This document shows, piece by piece, positions 35,001-47,820 of a stretch of 64,000 nt of DNA. The position numbers and the translations under genes were made by a program. The notes beneath the pieces are model-generated. The model was not told the origin of the DNA. It saw only the letters and a list, made by a program, of their open reading frames with translations, and made no database searches. Positions within the stretch are counted from its first letter, which is position 1. Every line of letters begins with the position of its first letter. This DNA is from Rhexocercosporidium sp. MPI-PUGE-AT-0058 (Eukaryota > Ascomycota > Leotiomycetes > Helotiales): positions 620,001 to 684,000 of the forward strand of contig JAGTJL010000018.1 of the NCBI GenBank assembly GCA_020746875.1, read 5' to 3'.

Positions 35001-35136
35001 AAGTTCGATTACCTTAAGAATAGAATTATATAAGTACCCTTTTTAAATATAAAGAGAATAGCGATTAAGAAAGTCATAATTATTAAAAACAAAGCGGAGT
35101 ATGAAGACGAAACGGAAAACGTTTAATTAATATACG
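32010..35136 (+). mobile_element. RIP-degraded Ty3/Gypsy gag and protease half
   Basis: AT-rich sequence with a decayed plus-strand coding trend. At 34750-35040 it reads IDYGAEVNIINRAIVEKIKL, HIDFIIINNVSYDILLNISF and ILKNHIKFDYLK, a retroviral-type aspartic protease with D-x-G-A in its active site. A Lys-rich stretch (34107-34355) lies in the expected gag region. The sequence stops at the Copia LTR at about 35142 and no reverse transcriptase follows in this orientation, so only half an element remains. The sequence left of the MULE (about 29220-29471) may be its LTR or leader. Confidence 0.7.
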
Positions 35137-35141
35137 TATTA

Positions 35142-35448
35142 TATTGGATTTCACTTCGGTAACTCGTGCCGATTCTACCCTAGAATAGCCGAAGGAATTT
35201 CCACTGCTTACGCGGCCCGGAAATTACCTTCGTATTCTGGGAAATTACGCTCGTATTCAATTACGTAGCTCGTATAAGCTACGTGATTAGTTACGTAGTC
35301 GTAGAAGCTTTTAGAGAATCTATTATTTTATATATAACTACCGTAGAGCTCTTCTAGCTCTTCAAGCAAGCAAAGCAATTCTCTCTCTTTGATCACGTGT
35401 CCTCACCTACTGCGCTTCCTCACTCTGATTGGCTCGCTTATTCTCACA
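35142..35448 (+). repeat. Left LTR of the Copia element
   Basis: 307 bases, matching 41007-41313 except at two positions. Contains the internal direct repeat GTAGCTCGTATAAGCTACGTG-like palindromic segment. An untranslated leader of about 830 bases follows before gag. Confidence 0.9.
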
Positions 35449-36280
35449 TAGTAGCAATTCGGCAATTCGCTAAGGCAGCTAATAATATCAGTTACCCACG
35501 ACACAACTTCCCGATCGAGACGACTAGCCGAGCCTTTCTCGGCTAATACCGCTTCGGCTGCTTCCGTTCAAACGCTTGTCGATAAAGCCATATTAGCTTC
35601 TCTTGACTGAAGTAAGCTAAACCCCTTTGAGCCCTTACTAACCCGATTAGGACGAATTACGGACCCGAGGCCTTTGACCCTGAGACTAAACCCTAGGGAA
35701 ATCATAACCTAGCGGTCCCTAGACGTTATAAGCGTGCGTAGCCACCTAGATTGCGGTTCTAAGTCTTATAACAAATTTCTCATTCCTAGGCGCCCATACC
35801 TTTTACGGCGCTAGTAGTAGCTATAAGTAGCGTGCTAGCGTGGCTTGTATTAGGGAGTGGCTGTCCGTATCGTCACTAGTCTAGCACAAATTACAGTAGT
35901 TTTTAAGCTTTTCTAGCTGTATAAGAAGCCATCCTCGGAGAGGGTTACAGCTAGTTAAGCTTATTAATTCCTGTGAGAAAAACCAAGCTAGTAGTGGCGC
36001 TAGCGTTGTAATAAGAGCCTAAGCAGACCGCTGGGAACCCTGTTATAATACTAGCTAAGCGAAACCCTCGGTAAGGTAATATATAAGTCCTTAGCAAGAC
36101 TTTTTACCTTAAATATCGATTTTATATCGATTCAGGGCATACTAAATCAAGGAGGGTAGCCTCATTGTGAGGTTATAAAGACTTAAATAAAGTCTAAGAC
36201 TAGAATAATCTAATAAATCACTATAAGTAATAAAATCGCCTAAAGGAATCAAAGCTAAACTCAATCGAGACAAGCTTAAA

Positions 36281-39200
36281 ATGGCCGCTACTGCCTTTAA
36301 AGGAAAGAAGCTAGTAGGGAAATCTAACTACATTAAGTAGATAAATCCCGCTAGCCTATTCCTGGAAATTAACGGCTATATGCCTTATATTTCCGGCAAA
36401 GCTTTACCTCCGGACCAATCCTTATATTACGCTAAGGGTACCGAAGGAGGTAGAACCGTATTAGCCCCTTATTCTCATGAGCTAGCCGTAAAATATCACG
36501 AGAAGCTAGACTACTTTGAGACGCAAAGCCAAAAAGCGCTAAGGGCGCTAAAGTCGATTATATCGCTAGAAAATCAAGAGCGATTTACAGACAAAGATAC
36601 GGCTAAAAAGCTATAGAACGCTATTCAATCTACTTTCGGCCAATCAACGCTTGAGCTAGTCGGCCGTTATATAAATCAAATCGTCGATTCCAATTACAGC
36701 TCTTATAAGAGCATAAACGAATATACTAACGTAATCCAATCAAGCGCCATATACCTAAAGCAGCTAGACTGCGAGATTCCAAAGCCTGTAATAGCTAGCC
36801 TAATACTAAAAGGCTTGCCGAGCTCTTTTAACGCCTTTTCGTCTCGTAAATACGAGAAAATGTCAGGTGATCTCAAGAATATCGATATTAACGGTCTAAT
36901 TAACGACCTAATTTCGGAAGAAGCTCGCATGGGCGCTAACGCCGACCTTAACGCTAATAAAGCGTTTAAAGGCGGTAAAAGCGGTAATAAGAAGCACTGC
37001 AATAAGTGCAAAGTCACGGGACATCTAACGTCTACGTGCTGGGTCTTACACCCTGAGCTAAAGCCTAATAATTCGGAAAATCCGAATAAAAAGCCTAATA
37101 AGGCTAAAAAAGCTAAGGAGTCAAAAGGCGAATCAAAAACAGAGTCTACGAAGGCTATTATAGCCGTATCTAAGACTTATACGCCGCCTAATAAGCACGT
37201 GAGGGCTAAAAAGCCTATTAAGGCATACACAAACGACTTACCCTTACCGAAAGGTAAGTCAAATATGAAGCCTAAAGTGCAGCTTAAACCTTTCCTACTT
37301 ATGAGTACTTTTGTAAATACTCATATAAAGGAATTAAGCGAGTCCGATTCTGACCAATCAGAGGGAGATATTATAAATCAAGCTTTTAGAACTATCTATA
37401 ATTATAGACTAGTTTTAGACTCCGGTACTAGCGAGCACTATACGCCTAATAAGGGATGGTTACTTAACTATCAACCTACCCTTCGCAAATCGGTCACAAT
37501 CGCTAATAGCGATATATTACCGATACTAAGCACGGGAGATATTCCTATTAAGGGCAATAACGGCATAGAAGTAGTTATCCAACAGGTAAACTATATTCCG
37601 GGGCTAAAAACGACCCTTTTAAGCTCAAAGGAAATAACTAAGAAAGGCTAGTCAATCAACTTTACCGAGAACAGTGCTTTATTAAAGCATAAAAAAGGCC
37701 AATTACAAGCTAAATAGGATTATAACGCCTATTACGTTCAAGCGGAAGTCGATAATGACGCTCTCGAACCTGTAATATATCAGGTAAACTCAAATACGCC
37801 GCTAGACCTTTACCATAAGAAGCTAGTGCATATAAACAAAGAGTCGATTCTTAAAACGATCGAGAAAAGCCATAGATTAAAGAAAATCCAACAAAAAGAC
37901 GTAGAGCTAGCCGACTGCAACGCTTGTAATAGCGGCAAAATACACGTGATCGGCAATAAAAAGCCTATATCAGACGCGCCACCCTTAACTATATTCGATA
38001 TCGATATTGCGAGGCCTTTTAAAATCAAAGGACTTAAAGGAGAGCGCTATTTCCTCACTATTACATATAGAGGATCAAGAGCTATTTAGCTATATGCCTT
38101 AAAACTCAAAGCCGACGCTTATAACGTACTTATTGACTTCTGTAATATGATAAATACGCAGTTTAGTCAGAAGGAAATCAAATTTATGGCGAATATTAAA
38201 GCTTTTAAGCTTAATAACGCCGGGGAATTCAAGTCTAATAAATGGACGCATTATTATAAGCAACAGGGGTATATATGTGAATACACTAGCCCTTATTCCC
38301 CTTCCCAAAACGGGATAGCCGAAAGGTTAAATAAATACCTAATAAAGCGGCTAATTAGCGTCTGTAAGGCTAAGAGAATACCCTTGTTTTTATAGCCCTA
38401 CCTATTACAAGGAATAGCTCATATTAAGAATCGGTCATATAACTCCGTCATAAAGAAGACGCCTTTTGAAGCTCTATACGGTAAATTACCGACAATCGAT
38501 TATATTCGCATACTAGGCTCTTTAACCTACGTACTTAAGAATAAGAGAGCTCATAAGCTAGCCGATAAATCCGACAGGGGTATTCTTGTCGGTTTTGAGT
38601 CTTCTAATAATTACTTGGTTTATTTACCGAGTAAAAGAGCCGTTATAAGCTCTAAAAACGTCCTAATTAAAGAGGATTTAATCCTTAAGGACGATATAAC
38701 GGAAGAGACCGAATTCGACTATATAGTCGAAACACTTGAAGAGTTTGAAAGCGCTAGCGACGATATTACTAAGCCAATAAGTAGTATCGACGGCGAAATG
38801 CCTAATAAAAGCAATATAAGCGAAAAGTCGCCTATCGACCAATCAGAGGGCGAGAAAACGGATTTTGAAGACGAATCCGACTTATTCGCACCAGAGCTCC
38901 CTCAAACGCCAAAAGCTAATAAGAGGCCTAATACGACTAGCCCGGAAATGCCTAAAGCGCCTATTAAGAGGCCTAGAAAGGATTATTCGAGCTGGGAGCC
39001 TAACGTCGTAACTAGAAACGCTAGTACTAGCGCTAAAGACTCTAACCCTTCGGAAAATCAGCCAGTAATACACTTAAGCTCTAAGACGGCTATTCGCCAG
39101 CTAAATAACTAGTTAATCGAAGAGGAAAAAGAAGCTTTTTCTGTCTATAAAGACGCTAAGAGACTAGCTTCTATGGCTCTAATAAGCTCTAAAATAGACG

Positions 39201-40834
39201 AAGATCTAGAAAAGGAGCTAATAAAGCTACCCGAAGAGCTAGAGGCTAATAAAGTCGTTATTAAACGGACTAAAGGCCTTCAAATTTACGAGCCTAAAAG
39301 CCTTAAAGAGGCTATAGCCTCTCCGTATAAGGACTATTGGCTAAAAGCCATGGAAAAAGAAGCCAATTCCCTAGAAAGTCACGAGACTTGGGAAATAGTG
39401 CCAAAAGACGCTAGCAAGGCTTATAAGCCTTTAAAAACGAGGTAGGTATATAAAATCAAAGAATCACCTAATTACTTCGAATTCAAAGCTAGATTCGTCG
39501 CTAAAGGGTTTAAGCAACTCTATGGCCTTAACTACGTAAACACGTTTGCTAGCGTAGTAAAACAAATGGCTTGGCGACTTATATTCGCCTTAGCGGTCCT
39601 TTACGGCTGGCTTATATGGAAAGTCGATATGATTTCGGCTTTTACGCAGAGTGATATTGACGTAAATACTCTGTATATAATACCTCCTGAAGGCATAAAC
39701 GCCCAAAAATACGCTAGTAAACTACTCCTGCTTAATAAAGCCTTATACGGGCTAAAACAGTCAGCTAAGCTCTGGTTTATTACGCTAAAGGAAGTCCTAG
39801 TCCAAAAGCTCGGTTTTCAAGCCTTAATTACCGAGAATTGCATCTTAATTAATAAGGAGCAACAGCTTATAATCTCTATTTACGTAGACGACTTAGCGAT
39901 AATAGGCCCAAGCATCAATAATATCAAATCCTTTATTGAAGAGCTTAAAAAGCTCTTTAAGTTAAAGGATTTAGGGCTAATAAAGGACTACTTAGGTATA
40001 AATATCGACTATAACCTAGACAAAGGCTATATGAAGCTAAGCCAAGAGAGCTATATTGAGAAAGTGCTAGCGCGGTTTAATATGACCGACTGTAAGCCTA
40101 AAGATATACCAATGGATTCGAAGGCTAAGCTAGAGCCTAATCCTAATCAGGCTAATAAAGAGGAAATAAATCAATATCAGCAAATTATAAGCTGCCTCTT
40201 GTTTCTTACGCTAGCTACTAGACCCGATATTTGCTACTCGGTTATAAAGCTCGCTCGATTCGCTAATAACCCTAGCGCCGATCACATGATTGCCCTTAAA
40301 AACGTGCTTAGATACCTAAAAGGATCAAAAAAGCTAAGGCTAATCTACGAAAAAAGCTCTAGTCGATATATAAGCGGCTATTGCGACGCCGACTACGCCG
40401 GAGACATTGGTACGGCTAAATCGACTAGCGGCTTGAGCTTTTACTTAGCGAGTTGCTTATTCAACTGGAAAAGCAAGCTCCAAAGTATTATAGCTCAAAG
40501 TACGACTGAGGCCGAATATATGGCTATTAATTCGGCTTTTAAAGAGGCTGTTTATATAAAGCAGCTTCTAACCGAATTAGGCTATTACATACAGGAACGA
40601 TTCCCTGTTTATACGGACAATAACGGCGCTCTCTTATTGGCTAATAACTCTCAATTCCACGAGAGGACTAAGCATATTGCCGTCAAATACCACTACGTCC
40701 GCGACCTCATAAATCAAGGCGAAATAGACCTAATTTATATAAGAGGGTCTAAACAAAAAGCCGACGGCTTTACGAAGCCGCTAGATAAGCCTAAATTCAT
40801 TGAATTCACAAGGCTTTTGAGACTAGCCGAATAA
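36281..40834 (+). pseudogene. Copia Gag-Pol polyprotein frame with eight TAG stops
   Basis: From ATG 36281 one frame runs 4554 bases to TAA with no frameshift. It is broken by exactly eight stops, all TAG (36338, 36614, 37649, 37715, 38087, 38393, 39110, 39443). Several replace a conserved Trp. Domains: gag with zinc knuckle CNKCKVTGHLTSTC (about residue 240), aspartic protease LVLDSGTSEHYT (380), integrase core (DIDIARPFKIKG, then SPYSPSQNGIAERL with its Glu), Copia reverse transcriptase (WKVDMISAFTQSDID, LNKALYGLKQSAKLW, SIYVDDLAII at 1201) and RNase H (YCDADYAGD, STTEAEYMAI, HIAVKYHYVRDLI). TAG-only stops are what RIP yields from TGG (C to T on the other strand) and CAG. Without suppression no full polyprotein can be made. 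Confidence 0.93.
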
Positions 40835-41006
40835 AGCTAAAGCGGAGGAAATAAGATTGTAATTTGTATTTCTCTCTTCACAACTGGCCTACCCTCCGCA
40901 AAGGGTTATTTCATGTATTTAATCTATTCTTGTAAATATAAGCTCTGCTTTAAAGCTAGCTTATATATAAGCTTATAAAGCTATTACGTCACTCATTAAG
41001 AGGGCG

Positions 41007-41313
41007 TATTGGATTTCACTTCGGTAACTCGTGCCGATTCTACCCTAGAATAGCCGAAGGAATTTCCACTGCTTACGCGGCCCGGAAATTACCTTCGTAT
41101 TCTGGGAAATTACGCTCGTATTCAATTACGTAGCTCGTATAAGCTACGTGATTAGTTACGTAGTCGTAGAAGCTTCTAGAGAATCTATTATTTTATATAT
41201 AACTACCGTAGAGCTCTTCTAGCTCTTCAAGCAAGCAAAGCAATTCTCTCTCTTTGATCACGTGTCCTCACCTACTGCGCTTCCTCACTCTGATTGGCTC
41301 GCCTATTCTCACA
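41007..41313 (+). repeat. Right LTR of the Copia element
   Basis: 307 bases, two differences from the left LTR. Preceded by polypurine AAGAGGG. Immediately followed by sequence leading into Gypsy copy 2. Confidence 0.9.
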
Positions 41314-41344
41314 AATCGTAGAGCTCTTAAACTACTAAAAGCCT

Positions 41345-44300
41345 GCTCTACTTCTGTCCGACATTTCCTTAATATTCTCGAGATTTAAGTATATTAAGAG
41401 CTAAGTATTATAATCTTCCGGGAAATCTTTTTATTTAATTAAATATTTCCTAATTTTATTTCTTTTATTTTATTTATAATTAAAAATGCTTTTAATTTCT
41501 TATTTTTAAAAGTTATCTTCCTCGCTTAGCTCCGGAAGCTTACCGAGTAAGTAATTATTTAATTACTTGCTAGCTTACGTTATATATTTTTTTAATAAAG
41601 ATATATAAAATATTAAATAAAGCTTTTTATATAAGCTTAGCAGTTTCAGAATATATATTATATTACTTACGCATTTAATAATCTGGAATAAGCTAATATA
41701 TTTTAATAATAGCTTTTTAGTTTTTAGTCGAATGTTCTTAATATTAAATATTATTTATTATTTTAACTGGAAATATTTATTTAAATACCTAGTATTATAA
41801 TAGCTTTTCCGATTTTATTACGCACGATTCTAAACTTTCGCAAGTTCAGCTCGTTTATTATTTAATAATTTAATTCTGTTTTAGGCAGCTAATACTTTTC
41901 TTTCTTAAATATTATCCTCAAGGTTTTATAATATTACCGGCTTATAGCCGTAGTAAACTTGAAATAAAGATATATAAAGCGTTTAATAAAAGGAATTATT
42001 ATAAGTAAATTCGATAAAAGCCAGTTTCTTTATTTAATTTTTTTATAATATTTCGTAGAAAACGCGGAAATATATCTTTAGATTTTAATTTTACTTTTCT
42101 GTTTATTTATTTATTTAAAGATAATATATAAAGCTTAATCTTTATTTAATATATATATAAAAGCAAAAAGTAAATTAGAATTTATTAATAAATATTATAT
42201 TTTTATTAAATATAATACTTTAAGATATATTAAAAAAAGAAAACACTCTTTCGAATAATAATTCCGCAAGTTCGGGAGTATTAATTGTTTTGCGATATAT
42301 TAAGTACCGAGTTATCTTCGAATACCGGTTAATAATTATTAATATATAATTAAGATTTAAGCTATTAAATAAGTCTTTGCAAAGCAGTAACTTTATAATA
42401 AAATCTATTAAAATCTCGGATTAAAGCCGCGAAAGATTTAAAAGATTTATTAAAAGTTTAAATAACGTATATCGTTTCGATTTAATCTTTTAATAAATAT
42501 CGTATTTTTTAATATATATTTTAATATCGTTTTTTATTTTATTTCAGAAATAAATTCTGCGGAAGAATTATAAAGTCTTTATAATACCGTAATACTTTAT
42601 TAATAAGTTATTATAATAAAGTTTTATGATTTCTATTCTTAATATTAGATTATTTAAAATAAAAGCTTTAAAATTTTATTAAAAAAATCCCGATATATTT
42701 AAGTTTTATTTTTAATTTAGTTAAAATTTAAGTTTATTTATTATATTAATTATATTTCTGTAGTTTTTATTATTACGTTAAGCGAAGATAATCAAGTTTT
42801 GCAACGGCTTCGTTAATAAAGCCAGAATTATTTAACTTTTAATTATTACTTTTATTTATAATATTAAAATAAAATATTTACAATTATTAATTCCTGCGAT
42901 AAGCAGCTAGCTTTCGCTTTTTATATATAATAATATATTTATAAATAAAGTTATTATTTTAAATATAATATTTAGAAGACTAGGTTTTATATACTTAGCT
43001 TTTAAAATTCTTTTCTGAGTAACTTATTCCGGTTTTATTAATACTAAGTCCGGCCTTTTATCAGTAAGATCTTAAATAATATTAAATAGTTTTCTTAATA
43101 ATATCTTATAATCCTTATTTAGGAATACTTCGATATCGACTCTTCGATTTCGTAAAGCACTTATAAAAGCTTTTTTTAATTTATTTTAAAATATTAATAA
43201 TTAAGTAATATTAATAAGGCTTTCAGATTCCCGATAATCTGGCTTCTTATTAAGTTTATTCGCCGGGTTTGCGGTACTTTTATAATAATAGATTTCAAAA
43301 TTATAAGTAATATATATTACTTACTGTGCTTATCGACTCTCGAGATATTTCGCTATTATAAAATACTTAAAATTATTATAATCCGTAAGTATTTTAATAA
43401 TATATTAATTGCTTTTAAAGTAATACTTTTATTTCTTGAAATACTTAATAATAATTAAAAGCTTTCTATTATAAGTAATATAATTCTGCTTAATATTAAT
43501 TATTTTATAAGATTAATACGTAATAAGTTTCTAGTATCGCTTAAATCCTTCTTCAGAATTAGCTTATTAAGAAAGAGTATTAATAATTACAAATCTAAAA
43601 GCATTAGTTTCAACCCGAATACGCTTCGTAAGATCGAAATGCCTTATAATTAATATATTAATAAAAGCTGCTTTTAAATCTTTAAAGCTTTTCTTAATTA
43701 TATTAGAGAATTTAAAGAATCTTTTCTTAATTTTATTCTTTATATTTTAAAAAGCTTTTATTAAGCTTACGATTATTTTAAAATATCTTAATATAAATTT
43801 ATAATAGAAATTCGCAAAGCTTAGAAAAACCTAAATATTCTTATAAGATTCCGGCTTTAATTATTCTTAAATTAAACGAATCCGCTTTAAATCCGCTTAA
43901 ATGCCAGTTAATCCGATTTTGAATCTTAAGAACTCGACTTAGTTTACTTTAAACTTATACTTATTAAATTTAATAAAGAGCTTATACTTGCGTAATTATT
44001 TTATAATAGCTTTAATATATTTACGGTACTTTTTTTTATTTTTAGAATAAAGCAAGATATTATTGAGATATACAATAATAAAATAATCGATTAATTTTAC
44101 TAACGCTTTATTAATATACGCTTAAAACGTAACTAAAGCGTTAAATAACTCGAAAAGTATTATTAAATATTTAAAATATTTATATTTTATATAAAAAGCT
44201 ATTTTTTATTCGTATCTTTCTTTAATTCTAATACAATAATATATATCTTTTAAATTTAAGGCCGTGAATATTACGGCTCCGCCGAGACGGTTTAGCGTCT

Positions 44301-47300
44301 TATCGATTAAAAGAAGGGGATAGCGATTTTTAATCGTTATTTTATTTAATCTTTAATAATTTATATATAAACGTAATTCTTTATCTTTCTTTAATATAAA
44401 TAATATCGGCGTATTTATAAGACTTTTTAATAAACGAATTTATCTTTTTTATAATAAAGTAATAAAATATTCCCGAAGCGCAATAAGTTATAATTCGGAA
44501 AAATTATAAAAGAAGCTATATAAAAGTAATACGTTAGTATTAATAACATACTCGAATCCAACTTGTTTTTTAAGAAAAGCAATTAGCGGATTATTATCGT
44601 ATATATCTGCTATATCTGTAAATTAATCTAAGAAAAGTATAAGTTTAGGAGTCTTTAATTAAATAATTAATACTTACGACGGGTTTGCGACCCCGGTATT
44701 AAGACGAATATCTTACGATTGCCTTAAATACTTGCACAATCTTAAATTCTTTAGATAATTATAATCGGATTAGAATATAAATATAATATAAAGTATCGTT
44801 TTAAGGTCGGTATTAAAAGTATTAGTAAATTCTTTTGCTATTATAATTTGGATTTTGTCTTAAATTAAAACGTAAGCTTATTTCTTAAGTTTTTAGTCGT
44901 AATACCCGGCGCTCTTATATTTAAGGAATTTTATTCCGAGAATTATATTATATTTTAAATCTTTATAATTATAAAATCTTTCTCGAAAGGTTCTCGAGAT
45001 TCCACGGTCGTCTTATATAATTATATATAAGTTATAAGCGTTAATTACTCGGAACCGATACTTATTAAAAATCATAAACTCTTAATTATACTTAAATAAA
45101 AGAAGAAACTCTTATAGCTTAGCTTTATATTTATTAAGGAAATTATAATTTAAGCTATTATTTATTAAATTATTAAATAACGTATTCGCACCTGTCTCGG
45201 GTTATTTTAGTCTTATAAAAATATATAAGCGTTTAAGAATATCTTTTAAGCCTTCGACGCTTAAAACTTAATATTACTTTTTCCCGCATCTTTTCCGGTA
45301 CTAAATAGCTTCTATTCCTTAGCGCGTATAGCAGCATATACTTTCCTTTTTATTAAAAATGTTTTTTTTATTACTTTAAAACGTTCTTTTACTTTTAGCT
45401 TTTAAGAATTGCTTTACGCTTATTATGCGAACTTAAGATAATTACGGTCCTTAAATTAATAATCTTCTTACTTATAAGAGTAGTAAAATATAATACTTTT
45501 AATATAATTCTTTTTATTATTATTTTTACTTTTATTAAAAAGTCGGGAACCGGAAGTTAAAAAAGCGTTATTAAGTGCGCGCTTTTTATTATTATCTTTA
45601 AAATATTCTTTATAGCTTTTCTTACGAGATCCGCTATTCTTAAGATTATTATTATCTTATTCGTTTCCGCTTTTATTATATTTAGCTTTCGGTGTATTAA
45701 AGGATATTCTTTAAGTTCTTTTAATAAAAGACTTAATATTATTAGCTAGTTTCTTCTATTATTAATAAGTATTAGGAAAGTTTATAAAAGCGTAAGAGTT
45801 AATTTACTGCGCTATTAATATATACGTGATTATTTTACGAAAATTAATAATATTATTATTATTAAATATCCGAGTATTACGGTCTTTAATAAATATAATA
45901 AACCGTCGGCATATCGCCTAAACAGACTCGCCTGGTTACTAGCGGAATCGCTTAATATTCTTAATAACTTTAATATTTTAAATTTTTTTAAAAGCATAAA
46001 GCTCTTTTAAAAAATCGATGAACAGGTTTTATATTAGCAAAATACCTTCGGGTCTAGCTATAATTTACTTCGCATTATCTTAATAAGTTAATAAGTCGCC
46101 TTTTATATTTGCAGCTGCGACGCGTACTCGATTCGTATACGTATTATAGTTATATAAGCGAGCTTTAAAGATCTCTTCTTAAGTATTTTTTTAATTTCGT
46201 AGGCTCTCGAAACTCTCTTTTTTATATTTTTTAAGGATTGTAATCGTAAGGCATTTCTTACGGTCGCGCTTATCTTTCGCTTAAGCCGTAATATACTTTA
46301 ATAAAATATAAGCGTCTGGATTTAAATACGTTAATAATATTATTCTAAGTCTATAAGCTACGTGATTTGCCGTAAATAATATAGTCATTTCCCGAGGGTG
46401 TCCCGGGGCCGGCAAAGTCTTAAGCTTAATAGTATTCTTATTAAGCGGGTGCTACAGGCCAGGCAAGTTAGCTTTTAATCTTAAATTAGGATTACGCTTT
46501 ATTAAAAGTAACTTAAAGTCTTTTATTAAAGTAATAGTAATAGAATTTAATATTATATTACGGGTTCGTTAAAGGCTTTCTTTAATTGTATATTATTTAC
46601 TTATTACGTCTGTATAAACGACGGAGATTGCCCGGAGGCAGCGAAGTTTAATAAGATTATTCTTATAATAAGCGAGCCGCGTCTTCGCACGAGTATCTTT
46701 AATCTTAAACTTAGTTAATAAGCGCATATACTCTTCGAGCTCGCGCTGCTTTTAAGCGATTTGTTTTTCGATAAGTATATTTAAAACCGTAAGATTCATA
46801 TTAATATTAAAGACAAAAAAGATTATATTATCCGTTATATAATTAAATATATTTAAATTACTTTTAGTTTAAGTTATAGCTTTACCTTTTTCTTTATAAA
46901 TATTAACGAGTTAATTATAAGTATAAGAAGATTCTTTATTATTATTAGCGCGAGTGCTTTAAAGTAATTCGCTATTAAAAGCATTTTCGCTTTTAATTAT
47001 ATAAAAGAGATCTGCAGATTTTATAATTTTATAAAGAATATTACGAGTAGCACCGCCGAAGCGAGTATTACTCGTAGGTTTAGCGTTATTAAATATAATT
47101 GCTTAATAAAGAATTATTCTTTTACTCTTCGTATTACTTTTTTATAAAATAAAGAGATTAACTTATTAAATAAAGTTCATAATAAGTAAAGCTTTATAAA
47201 AGTTTATAGTAAATTATATTTAAAGAATTAATCTTTAGCTTTTAAAAAAGTTCAGAAGAGAAGCGTATATATAAAAGAGATTATCCGTAAAAGGAAGTAA

Positions 47301-47820
47301 AACGCCGGCGTGATTAAATATATAAGTAAGACTGATTTTATTAATATTATAAAAGCCTCGGCCTTCTTATGCTACGGGCCCGATTCCGTACAGATAGAAT
47401 AGATAAGCATATACATAACAGTCAGGCCGTAAATCGGTAGTAAACTTTAGCGTAAGCTTAAGATCGTAATACTGAAAATATTACTTAAATTAAGCTTAAA
47501 ATACTTCGTTCGGACTCTTAAAGCTTTTACGAGTAAATAAACTTTTATTATAAAATATAATTGCCGCTATTATTAATTTCGTTTAAAGCGCTCGAGGTAA
47601 ATTAATAAAAAAGCGCATTTTAATTAATTTATCGATTATTTCTTTGCTTACGCGCTTAGCTCTTTTATTAAGTTAATATATATATAAAAGAATAGATTTA
47701 ATATTAATATTATTCTTTTTATATTACTTTTTATATTTAATTAATTTATTTATACTTATAACTAAAGTTTCGTTATCTTAACGTATTTTGCACATCGAAA
47801 GCCCGAATTAACGTTTCGTT
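41345..47820 (-). mobile_element. RIP-degraded Ty3/Gypsy element, copy 2
   Basis: 41366-42660 and 43806-44360 match Gypsy copy 1. The minus strand near 44200-44350 reads IKNRYPLLLIDKTLNRLGGA, VIFTALNLKDIYYCIRIKER, the reverse transcriptase start. Copy 2 retains 42660-43806, absent in copy 1, and continues upstream of RT (44360 to about 47800), where gag and protease would lie, but that part is too AT-rich to follow. Boundaries are approximate. Confidence 0.7.

Larger units (their letters stand above)
35142..41313 (+). mobile_element. Ty1/Copia LTR retrotransposon, full length but inactivated
   Basis: Two 307-base LTRs (35142-35448 and 41007-41313) differ at only two positions, both C in the right and T in the left copy. 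They begin TATTGGATTTCAC, probably a mutated TGTTGG, and end TATTCTCACA. A polypurine tract AAGAGGG lies just before the right LTR. The order gag, protease, integrase, reverse transcriptase, RNase H is that of Copia. No matching target duplication is seen: TATTA on the left, AATCG on the right. Confidence 0.93.
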
